NCBI GenBank assembly: GCA_021826485.1
Contig: JAKAZX010000015.1
Location: 1-20,977, forward strand
DNA length: 20,977 nucleotides
Direction: 5' to 3'
Origin: Pseudomonadota bacterium
GTDB lineage: Bacteria > Pseudomonadota > Alphaproteobacteria > Acetobacterales > Acetobacteraceae
This document shows positions 15,367 to 20,977 of this stretch, one piece after another; the first letter of the stretch is position 1; each line of letters starts with the position of its first letter. The notes beneath the pieces are model-generated. The model was not told the origin of the DNA. It saw only the letters and a program-made list of their open reading frames with translations, and made no database searches. Both the position numbers and the translations under genes were made by a program.

Positions 15367-15424
15367 CCCTCGTGATTTGTCCGGCCGGATTGCGGCGAGG
15401 TGAAACAAGCGCGCTAAAGAGGCC
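15367..15424 (+). promoter_or_regulatory. SAM-II (SAM-alpha) riboswitch aptamer upstream of metZ
   Basis: This RNA should bind S-adenosylmethionine and turn down metZ when SAM is plentiful. Stem P1 is CCTCG (15368-15372) with CGAGG (15396-15400). The conserved loop element GTGATTTG (15372-15379), the TTGC element (15390-15393), an A-rich joining stretch TGAAACAAG (15401-15409) and the GCTAAA element (15413-15418) followed by GAGG appear in the order and spacing of the SAM-II consensus. GGCC at 15421-15424 can pair with GGCC at 15383-15386 to form the pseudoknot. SAM-II is known mainly from alphaproteobacteria in front of methionine genes such as metA and metZ, which fits. No covariance-model search was possible here. 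Confidence 0.88.
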
Positions 15425-15460
15425 ATGCGGGCGGCGGTCCTCAGCCGGCGCCGGCTGGTG

Positions 15461-15485
15461 CCTCGGTCGGACCCACTGATCGAGG
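15461..15485 (+). promoter_or_regulatory. Hairpin sequestering the metZ ribosome binding site
   Basis: CCTCGGTC (15461-15468) pairs with GATCGAGG (15478-15485) in an 8-bp stem with one G-U pair and a 9-nt loop. The descending arm contains GAGG (15482-15485), the apparent Shine-Dalgarno of metZ, eight nt before the ATG at 15494. Its CCTCG and CGAGG strands duplicate the P1 strands of the riboswitch, so competing pairings are possible. A perfect 16-bp palindrome (15442-15457) lies between aptamer and hairpin. Confidence 0.5.
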
Positions 15486-15493
15486 ACGCCCGC

Positions 15494-16681
15494 ATGACCG
15501 ACATTCCCGGCTTCCGTCCCGCAACCACCCTCGTGCATGGCGGCACGGAGCGCAGCGGCTTCGGCGAAACCGCCGAGGCGCTCTTTCTGACCTCCGGCTT
15601 CGTCTATGACAGCGCCGAGCAGGCGGAGGCGACGTTCGCCGGCACCGAGGCGCACTATCAGTATTCCCGCTTCGGCAATCCCACCGTCGCCATGCTGGAA
15701 CGCCGGCTGGCGCTGCTGGAAGGGGCGGAGGCGTGCCGCGTCACCGCCAGCGGCATGGCCGCGGTGCATGCCGCCCTGCTCAGCCATCTGCGCGCCGGCG
15801 ATCGCGTGGTGGCGGCGCGCGCGCTGTTCGGCTCCTGCCACTGGATCGTCTCCACGCTGCTGCCGCGCTACGGCATTACCGGAGAGTTCGTGGACGGCCC
15901 GGACCTGGAGCAGTGGCGGGCGGCGCTGCGCCGGCCGGCGCAGATGGTGCTGCTGGAATCGCCCTCCAACCCGATGCTGGAGGTGATCGACCTGCCGGCG
16001 GTGAGCCGGCTGGCGCACGATGCCGGCGCGCTGGTGGTGGTGGACAACGTGTTCGCGACGCCGCTGCTGCAACAGCCGCTGCAACTGGGCGCCGATATCG
16101 TGGTCTATTCCTGCACCAAGCATATCGACGGGCAGGGCCGGGTGCTCGGCGGCGCCGTGCTGGGCTCGCAGGCCTGGGTGAATGGGACGTTGCAGCCGTT
16201 CATCCGCAACACCGGCCCGACGCTGTCGGCGTTCAACGCCTGGCTGCTGTTGAAAGGGCTGGAGACGCTGTCGCTGCGCGTCCGCGCGGCATCGCAGACG
16301 GCGGCGCAGCTTGCCGATTTCCTGGCCGCCCAGCCCGGCATCGTGCGGGCGCTGTATCCGACGCGCGCCGACCATCCGCAGCACGCGCTGGCGGCGCGGC
16401 AGATGTCCGGCGGCGGCACGCTCATCAGCTTCGAGCTGGCCGGCGGCAAGGCGGCGGCGTTCCGCTTCATGAACGCGCTGCGGCTGATCCGCATTTCCAA
16501 CAATCTCGGCGACACCAAGTCCCTGGCGACGCATCCGGCGACCACCACGCATATGCGCATCGGCGCGGAGGAGCGGATGCGGCTCGGCATCACCGACGGC
16601 GTGGTGCGGCTGTCGGTCGGCCTGGAGGACCCCGCGGACCTGACCGACGACCTCGCCGAGGCGCTGCGCGCGGCATCATGA
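15494..16681 (+). CDS. metZ: O-succinylhomoserine sulfhydrylase MetZ (PLP-dependent)
   Basis: MetZ makes homocysteine directly from an activated homoserine and sulfide in methionine synthesis. The 395 residues belong to the Cys/Met-metabolism PLP family. The PLP lysine is Lys209 in YSCTKHIDGQGRVLGG (205-220), a sequence typical of MetZ rather than of cystathionine gamma-synthase. Asp184 in VVVDNVFATP binds the pyridine nitrogen, and YQYSRFGNPT (55-64) is the substrate/PLP region. SGMAAVHAALL follows the phosphate-binding turn. The ATG at 15494 gives the family-typical start FRPATTLVHGG with GAGG upstream. An in-frame ATG at 15425 lies only 2 nt after the riboswitch GAGG and adds a basic, poorly conserved-looking extension. 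Control is expected through the SAM-II riboswitch. Confidence 0.94.
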   Translation: MTDIPGFRPATTLVHGGTERSGFGETAEALFLTSGFVYDSAEQAEATFAGTEAHYQYSRFGNPTVAMLERRLALLEGAEACRVTASGMAAVHAALLSHLRAGDRVVAARALFGSCHWIVSTLLPRYGITGEFVDGPDLEQWRAALRRPAQMVLLESPSNPMLEVIDLPAVSRLAHDAGALVVVDNVFATPLLQQPLQLGADIVVYSCTKHIDGQGRVLGGAVLGSQAWVNGTLQPFIRNTGPTLSAFNAWLLLKGLETLSLRVRAASQTAAQLADFLAAQPGIVRALYPTRADHPQHALAARQMSGGGTLISFELAGGKAAAFRFMNALRLIRISNNLGDTKSLATHPATTTHMRIGAEERMRLGITDGVVRLSVGLEDPADLTDDLAEALRAAS

Positions 16682-16730
16682 TCGCCGCGGGCTGGACAGC
16701 GCGCGGCGAAGGGTGCCCTATGCCGGCCCG

Positions 16731-17135
16731 ATGACCGACGGCTATTCCGCGACAACGCGCCACATCCGCGTGACGGTCCGCAGCCATTATCTGGCGGACC
16801 AGTCGCGTCCCGACGAAGGCACCTATGTCTGGGCGTATCGCATCCGGATCGAGAATTTCGGGCGCGAGACGGTGCAGTTGCTGCGCCGCACCTGGCTGAT
16901 CACCGACGCGCGGGGACGCACCCAGCGCGTCCAGGGTGCCGGCGTGGTCGGCCAGCAGCCGGTGCTGGAGCCGGGGGAGGCGTTCGAATACACCTCCGGC
17001 ACGCCGCTCGACACGCCCTCCGGCTTCATGGCGGGGCAGTATCATCTGGTGGTCCGCGACTCGGGGGAGGAATTCGACGTGGAGATTCCCACGTTCAGCC
17101 TGGACAGCCCGGAGGGCGACGGGCGCATCCACTGA
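16731..17135 (+). CDS. apaG: ApaG domain protein
   Basis: ApaG is a small cytoplasmic protein with an immunoglobulin/fibronectin-like beta fold. It was linked to cobalt/magnesium resistance in enterobacteria, but its biochemical role remains unclear. The 134 residues match the usual 125-130. Family hallmarks are VWAYRIRIENFGRETVQLLRRTWLITDA, VVGQQPVLEPGEAFEYTSGTPLDTPSGFMAGQYHLV and the terminal FSLDSPE. The ATG at 16731 is chosen over an in-frame GTG at 16713 that coincides with the only purine-rich segment (GAAGGG). The gene follows metZ by 49 nt on the same strand and is probably cotranscribed. Confidence 0.95.
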   Translation: MTDGYSATTRHIRVTVRSHYLADQSRPDEGTYVWAYRIRIENFGRETVQLLRRTWLITDARGRTQRVQGAGVVGQQPVLEPGEAFEYTSGTPLDTPSGFMAGQYHLVVRDSGEEFDVEIPTFSLDSPEGDGRIH

Positions 17136-17167
17136 CGCGGCGGCGCGCGTCGGCGCGCGGGAACCGC

Positions 17168-17197
17168 TTGACGGGGCGCGCGGAACTAACCTAGAAC
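17168..17197 (+). promoter_or_regulatory. lexA promoter with LexA operator (SOS box GAAC-N7-GAAC)
   Basis: GAAC (17183-17186), seven nt, and GAAC (17194-17197) form the alphaproteobacterial direct-repeat SOS box. TTGACG (17168-17173) and TAGAAC (17192-17197), 18 nt apart, form a plausible promoter whose -10 lies inside the second half-site. LexA binding there would block transcription of its own gene, the usual autoregulation. The box lies 46 nt upstream of the lexA ATG. Confidence 0.82.
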
Positions 17198-17242
17198 GGG
17201 TGCCGTTTCTGGTTTGTTCGCCCGCTGCCGGGAGGCACCCGC

Positions 17243-17956
17243 ATGCTGACTCGCAAGCAGCACGAGCTGCTCATCTTCATCGACCGCCATCTGAAGGCGA
17301 CCGGGTTCTCGCCCTCCTTCGAGGAGATGAAGGACGCGCTGCAGCTCCGCTCGAAGTCCGGTATCCACCGGCTGATCTCGGGGCTGGAGGAGCGCGGGTT
17401 CCTGCGCCGGCACCATCACCGCGCCCGCGCCCTGGAAGTCGTCCGCATGCCGGAGGATGTGGCCTCCCGCGCCGCGTCCGGCGGGGGGGAAGGGGCGACC
17501 GGCTTCGCGCCGACGGTCATCCGCGGCGATTTCACCGCCCGCCTGCCCGGCGTGCGGGCGGCGCGCGAGGCCGGGGCGGTGCAACTGCCGCTCTATGGCC
17601 GCATCGCCGCCGGCCTGCCGATCGAGGCGCTGCGCGACAACGGCGCGCAGGTCGAGGTGCCGATCGCGCTGCTCGGCAGCGGCGAGCATTTCGCGCTGGA
17701 GGTTGCCGGCGATTCGATGACGGATGCCGGCATCCTGGACGGCGACACGGTGGTGATTCACCGCGGCGAGACGGCCGAGAACGGGCAGATCGTCGTCGCC
17801 ATGGTGGACGAGAGCGAGGTGACGCTGAAGCGGCTGCGCCGCCGCGGCAACTCGATCGCCCTGGAACCGGCCAACCGCGCCTATGAGACCCGCATCCTGC
17901 CGGCCGACCGGGTGAAGGTGCAGGGACGGCTGGTGGCCCTGTTGCGCCGCTACTGA
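17243..17956 (+). CDS. lexA: SOS-response repressor and self-cleaving protease LexA
   Basis: LexA represses DNA-damage genes until RecA filaments trigger its self-cleavage. The 237 residues start with the winged-helix domain (1-70: LTRKQHELLIFIDRH, GFSPSFEEMKDALQLRSKSGIHRLISGLEERGF). A Gly/Ala-rich linker joins this to the peptidase domain. The cleavage site is Ala123-Gly124 in GRIAAGLP. The catalytic Ser158 is in AGDSM and Lys196 is in VTLKRL. GGGAGG at 17230-17235 lies 7 nt before the ATG. The gene is preceded by its own SOS box and converges on nrdB. Confidence 0.98.
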   Translation: MLTRKQHELLIFIDRHLKATGFSPSFEEMKDALQLRSKSGIHRLISGLEERGFLRRHHHRARALEVVRMPEDVASRAASGGGEGATGFAPTVIRGDFTARLPGVRAAREAGAVQLPLYGRIAAGLPIEALRDNGAQVEVPIALLGSGEHFALEVAGDSMTDAGILDGDTVVIHRGETAENGQIVVAMVDESEVTLKRLRRRGNSIALEPANRAYETRILPADRVKVQGRLVALLRRY

Positions 17957-17958
17957 GG

Positions 17959-17990
17959 CCGCGCCGCCGGCCCGTTGCCGGCGGGCGCGG
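17959..17990. terminator. Strong hairpin between convergent lexA and nrdB, candidate bidirectional terminator
   Basis: The left arm (17959-17971) and right arm (17977-17990) are almost perfectly complementary, with one bulged base and a 5-nt loop (CCGTT), all G+C in the stem. It sits exactly in the 40-nt gap between the two stop codons. No T-run follows on either strand, so intrinsic termination is uncertain. Confidence 0.4.
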
Positions 17991-17996
17991 TGCGGG

Positions 17997-18980
17997 TCAG
18001 GCCCAGGCCTCCTCCCACGTGCCGGCGGTGGAGGCGCGGCTGTATTCGGTCGCACGGTTCTCGAAGAAATTGGCGTGCTCGACGGCGTTCAGCATGTCAT
18101 CGAGCCAGAGCAGCGGATTGCGCTCCACGTGAAACAGCGGATCGAGGCCGAGCTGCGTCAGCCGGCGGTCGGCGATGTAGCGGATGTACTGCTTCACCTC
18201 CGCCGCCGTCAGCCCGTCGATCGGGCCGAGTTCGAAGGCGAGGTCGATGAAGGCATCCTCGTGATCGACGATGGTGGCGCAGGTTAGAAACAGCTCCTGC
18301 CGCAACTGCTCCGTCCAGATCTCCTGGTTCTCCTGCACGAAAGTGCGGAACAGGCGGATCACCGAATTGCAGTGCAATGTCTCGTCGCGCACCGACCAGG
18401 AGATGATCTGGCCCATCCCCTTCATCTTGCCGAAGCGCGGGAAGTTCAGCAGGATGGCGAAGGAGGCGAACAGTTGCAGCCCTTCGGTGAAGGCGCCGAA
18501 GGCGGCGAGGGTTTTCGCGATCTCGTGCCGGTTGTCCACCGAGAAGCCCTGCATGTAGTCGTATTTGTCCTTCATCTCCTTGTATTTCAGGAACGCCTGA
18601 TACTCGGATTCCGGCATGCCAACGGTGTCGAGCAGGTGGCTGTAGGCAGCGATGTGCACCGTCTCGATGTTCGAGAACGCCGAGAGCATCATCAGCACTT
18701 CGGTCGGTTTGAAAACCCGGCTGTAGTGCTTCATGTAGCAGTTGTTCACCTCGACATCCGCCTGGGTGAAGAAGCGGAAGATCTGGGTGAGCAGATTGCG
18801 CTCCGACTCGGAAAGGTTCCTGTGCCAGTCCTTCACGTCGTCGGCCAGCGGCACCTCCTCCGGCAGCCAGTGCACGCGCTGCTGCGTGAGCCACGCTTCG
18901 TACGCCCACGGATAGCGGAACGGCTTGTACACCGGGTTCTCGGTGAGCAGGTCGAAGTGGCGGGGCTGGTCGTCGGGCAT
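17997..18980 (-). CDS. nrdB: Class Ia ribonucleotide reductase beta subunit NrdB (R2)
   Basis: NrdB carries the di-iron centre and tyrosyl radical that start ribonucleotide reduction in the NrdA subunit. In these 327 residues the radical tyrosine is Tyr113 in ETVHIAAYSHLL. Iron ligands read as Asp75 (QADVEVNN), Glu106 and His109 (same helix), Glu166 (TEGLQLFASFA), Glu200 and His203 (VRDETLHCN). The C-terminal tail FFENRATEYSRAS contains a tyrosine in the position used for radical transfer to NrdA. The protein is cytoplasmic. The ATG at 18978-18980 has only a weak purine segment upstream. nrdA lies 500 bp upstream on the same strand, with repeats in between, so cotranscription is possible but not certain. 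Confidence 0.97.
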   Translation of the reverse strand: MPDDQPRHFDLLTENPVYKPFRYPWAYEAWLTQQRVHWLPEEVPLADDVKDWHRNLSESERNLLTQIFRFFTQADVEVNNCYMKHYSRVFKPTEVLMMLSAFSNIETVHIAAYSHLLDTVGMPESEYQAFLKYKEMKDKYDYMQGFSVDNRHEIAKTLAAFGAFTEGLQLFASFAILLNFPRFGKMKGMGQIISWSVRDETLHCNSVIRLFRTFVQENQEIWTEQLRQELFLTCATIVDHEDAFIDLAFELGPIDGLTAAEVKQYIRYIADRRLTQLGLDPLFHVERNPLLWLDDMLNAVEHANFFENRATEYSRASTAGTWEEAWA

Positions 18981-19026
18981 GGATCGGTGTCCGTTGGTTG
19001 GCGTTCAGGCGACGGCACTGGCACCC

Positions 19027-19120
19027 GTCATGCCCGGCCTTGAGCCGGCCATCCACGCGGTCCACGCAACAGCGGCGCTGGGTGGAAGGCGTGGATGGCC
19101 GGGACAAGCCCGGCCATGAC
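19027..19120. repeat. Imperfect palindromic repeat with 32-nt arms (REP-like)
   Basis: The arms 19027-19058 and 19089-19120 are complementary at 28 of 32 positions, with a 30-nt centre. The outer ends read GTCATG and CATGAC, and each arm contains CCGGCCATCCACGC or its complement. Sequences of this kind, with CATGGCCGGG and CTTGTCCCGGCC elements, recur between genes in many alphaproteobacterial genomes, as far as I recall. It would form a long hairpin in the nrdA-nrdB transcript. Confidence 0.75.
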
Positions 19121-19127
19121 GTCAGGA

Positions 19128-19223
19128 CGCAGGGCAGGAAAGCGCAGCATATCCCGCCATCGTTCGGCGTCGTACTCCCGTTTGGCACACGCGGCGAGAT
19201 GCGCTGCGCTTTCCCGCCCTACG
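19128..19223. repeat. Second imperfect palindromic repeat with 30-nt arms
   Basis: Arms 19128-19157 and 19194-19223 are complementary at 26 of 30 positions, with a 36-nt centre. Each arm contains the core GGAAAGCGCAGC or its complement and an AGGGC(A/G)GG end. It starts 8 nt after the first repeat and differs from it in sequence, so two repeat families are stacked here. Confidence 0.7.
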
Positions 19224-19480
19224 CGTGCTAAACGCTCCAATAGCTCGTTATGCCGGATACGGCAGACATGCCCGATGCGGCGGTGGTTGCGGTGCTGACG
19301 CTCGATGGCGAGAGTTGGATTTCGGCGTGCGTGTGCAGATCGCCCGGATGCACAGCCGTCGCAAATCCAAGGAGTGCCGCCTGCATCACCCGCGCGATTC
19401 GCTTCTGCCGAAATCGCGCAGCAAACGTCAGCCGCGACCAAATGTACTTCTTAAGCGAAATCATGGTATTCCCATAGGTG

Positions 19481-20977
19481 CTACTGGCACGCCAGACACT
19501 CCTCGTAATCCACCACCTTCGCCTTCGCCACCACCAGCGGCAGTTCCGGTTCGCGAACCTCCGGCGCCGTCGCGGCGAATTCGGCCGGCCGCACCGCCTT
19601 CTCTCCCACATTGTCGGCGCGCGCGATCGACAGGCTGCGGCAGTAGTACAGCGACTTCAGGCCCTTCTTCCACGCCTGGAAATGAATCTGGTGCAGGTCC
19701 CGCTTGTGGACGTTGGCGGGCAGGAACACGTTCACCGACTGGCTCTGGCAGATGAACGGCGTGCGGTCGGCGGCGTGTTCGATCACCCAGCGCTGGTCGA
19801 TCTCGAACGCGGTGCGGTACACCGCCTTCTCCTGCTCGGTCAGGAAATCCAGGTGCTGCACGCTGCCCTGCGTGCGGGTGATGGAGGACCACGTCTCCTC
19901 GTCGTCATGCCCGCGCTCGGCCAGCAGCTTCTGCAGCGGCCGGTTGCGCACGGAAAAACTGCCCGACAGCGTCTTCTGCAAGAACACGTTGGCCGCGATC
20001 GGCTCGATGCCGGGGGAGGCATTGCCGGCGATGATCGAGATCGAGGCGGTCGGCGCGATCGCGAGCTTGTTGGAAAACCGCTCCTCGATCCCGTAGTCCG
20101 CCGCGTCCGGGCAGGCGCCGCGCTCGGCCGCCAGCGTGTGCGATGCCACATCGGCCTGCGCGCGGATGTGGCGGAACATCCGCTTGTTCCAGCTTTTCGC
20201 CACCACGCTCTCGAACGGCACGCCCTGGGATTGCAGGAAACCGTGGAAACCCATCACGCCGAGGCCGACGGAGCGTTCGCGCATTGCCGAATACCGCGCC
20301 CGCTCCATCCCCTCCGGCGCGCGGTCGATGAAATCCTGCAGCACGTTGTCGAGGAAGCGCATCACGTCCTCGATGAACAGCGGGTGGTTTTCCCACTCGA
20401 ACCACGTCTCCAGGTTCAGCGACGACAGGCAGCAGACGGCGGTGCGCTGCTGGCCGTGCTGGTCGATGCCGGTCGGCAGCGTGATCTCGCTGCACAGGTT
20501 CGAGGTCTTCACCTCCAGCCCGGCGAGTTTCTGATGCTCGGGCCGCGCGCGGTTCACCTGGTCGGAGAACACCAGATACGGCTCGCCCGTCTCGATCCGC
20601 GCGGTCAGGATGCGGACCCACAGCGCGCGCGCGGAAATCTTGCGCACGATGCTCTCGTCCTTGGGGGAGACGAGCGCCCATTCCTCATCCGCCTCCACCG
20701 CCCGCATGAACGCATCCGGGATCAGCACGCCGTGATGCAGATTGAGCGCCTTGCGGTTCGGGTCGCCGCCGGTGGGGCGGCGGATTTCCACGAACTCCTC
20801 GATCTCCGGATGGTTCGCCGGCAGATAGACCGCGGCCGAGCCGCGGCGCAGGCTGCCCTGGCTGATCGCGAGCGTCAGGCTGTCCATCACCCGGATGAAC
20901 GGGATCACGCCGGAGGTCTTGCCGTTCTGCCCGACCTTCTCGCCGATCGAACGCAGATTGCCCCAGTAGCTGCCGAT
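19481..20977 (-). CDS. nrdA: Class Ia ribonucleotide reductase alpha subunit NrdA, N-terminus beyond the window edge
   Basis: NrdA holds the catalytic site that reduces ribonucleoside diphosphates. The frame is open to the right edge, so only the last 498 residues are visible. The catalytic loop reads SNLCSEI, with the thiyl-radical cysteine flanked by the family Asn and Glu. AVCCLSSLNLE contains the redox-active partner cysteine. LAIAPTASISIIAGNASPGIEP is the conserved substrate-binding segment. SLYYCRS holds the tyrosine pair for radical transfer, and the protein ends in ECLACQ with the CxxC pair that thioredoxin or glutaredoxin reduces. The allosteric ATP-cone region lies outside the window. 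nrdB follows 500 bp downstream on the same strand. Confidence 0.97.
   Translation of the reverse strand: MGSYWGNLRSIGEKVGQNGKTSGVIPFIRVMDSLTLAISQGSLRRGSAAVYLPANHPEIEEFVEIRRPTGGDPNRKALNLHHGVLIPDAFMRAVEADEEWALVSPKDESIVRKISARALWVRILTARIETGEPYLVFSDQVNRARPEHQKLAGLEVKTSNLCSEITLPTGIDQHGQQRTAVCCLSSLNLETWFEWENHPLFIEDVMRFLDNVLQDFIDRAPEGMERARYSAMRERSVGLGVMGFHGFLQSQGVPFESVVAKSWNKRMFRHIRAQADVASHTLAAERGACPDAADYGIEERFSNKLAIAPTASISIIAGNASPGIEPIAANVFLQKTLSGSFSVRNRPLQKLLAERGHDDEETWSSITRTQGSVQHLDFLTEQEKAVYRTAFEIDQRWVIEHAADRTPFICQSQSVNVFLPANVHKRDLHQIHFQAWKKGLKSLYYCRSLSIARADNVGEKAVRPAEFAATAPEVREPELPLVVAKAKVVDYEECLACQ

Larger units (their letters stand above)
18981..19480. other. 500-bp spacer between nrdA and nrdB with two palindromic repeats
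   Basis: This stretch has no supportable gene. Its left part holds two adjoining imperfect inverted repeats (19027-19120 and 19128-19223), listed separately. The right part, 19224-19480, is less GC-rich than its surroundings and has only short open frames on either strand. One is a 78-codon minus-strand frame (19228-19464) beginning MISLKKYIWSRL that I cannot match to any family. It reads like inserted or decayed sequence within an otherwise conserved gene pair. I see no clear promoter for nrdB. Confidence 0.6.

Noticed and set aside
15425..15493. metZ start at the ATG 15425
   Set aside because: GAGG is only 2 nt away, the extension MRAAVLSRRRLVPRS does not look like MetZ, and 15494 has normal spacing to GAGG and a family-typical N-terminus. 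It would matter for the riboswitch mechanism, so it is not fully excluded.
19228..19464. 78-codon minus-strand frame (MISLKKYIWSRL...) in the nrd spacer
   Set aside because: It has no convincing ribosome binding site, a low-complexity Ser/Thr-rich second half and no recognised family.
1..20977. CRISPR array, prophage, transposase or integrase
   Set aside because: No regularly spaced direct repeats, phage structural genes or recombinase motifs were seen in the window.

Overview
The window is about 21 kb of very GC-rich, densely coding bacterial chromosome with no phage, plasmid or insertion-sequence genes. It most likely comes from an alphaproteobacterium, probably order Rhodospirillales and perhaps Acetobacteraceae. 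Direct support is a GAAC-N7-GAAC SOS box in front of lexA, a SAM-II type riboswitch in front of metZ, and a 911-residue SecA with a zinc-binding SEC-C tail next to ppiC and argJ. The family-level placement is inference.

Layout. 1-1208 (minus): the N-terminal 202 residues of a benzoate-CoA-ligase-like AMP-forming enzyme, cut by the window edge, preceded by a coiled-coil protein with an AT-hook-like motif. 1458-2739 (plus): a small membrane protein and a NodB-family deacetylase. 2717-4883 (minus): argJ and an exported parvulin isomerase, divergent from secA (5100-7835, plus). 7850-8718 (minus): tRNA-Trp(CCA), secE and nusG, with nusG ending against secA instead of leading into rplK. 8821-12856 (minus): a tight four-gene operon encoding an APH-fold kinase, an enolase paralogue with changed catalytic residues, an NMO-type flavoprotein and an SDR. 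12972-14783 (plus): a six-helix hybrid histidine kinase, divergent from that operon. 14800-15282 (minus): a small Pro/Ala-rich protein and tRNA-Gly(CCC). 15315-17956 (plus): promoter, SAM-II riboswitch, metZ, apaG and lexA. 17997 to the right edge (minus): nrdB and the C-terminal part of nrdA, separated by 500 bp that carries two large imperfect palindromic repeats.

Most genes are housekeeping: protein export (secA, secE), transcription elongation (nusG), arginine and methionine synthesis (argJ, metZ), deoxynucleotide supply (nrdA, nrdB) and SOS control (lexA). Two places stand out. The first is the kinase/enolase-like/NMO/SDR operon. Its enolase keeps the metal ligands and the base lysine, but has Ala where enolase has the active-site His (yeast H373) and Asp where it has Glu168, which suggests a dehydratase-type reaction on a substrate other than 2-phosphoglycerate. 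The second is the metZ leader. Besides the SAM-II aptamer it holds a second CCTCG/CGAGG stem that buries the metZ ribosome binding site and repeats the P1 stem sequence, so a downstream switching platform can be proposed.

All calls come from reading the sequence and remembered family features. No database search, structure prediction or expression data were available.
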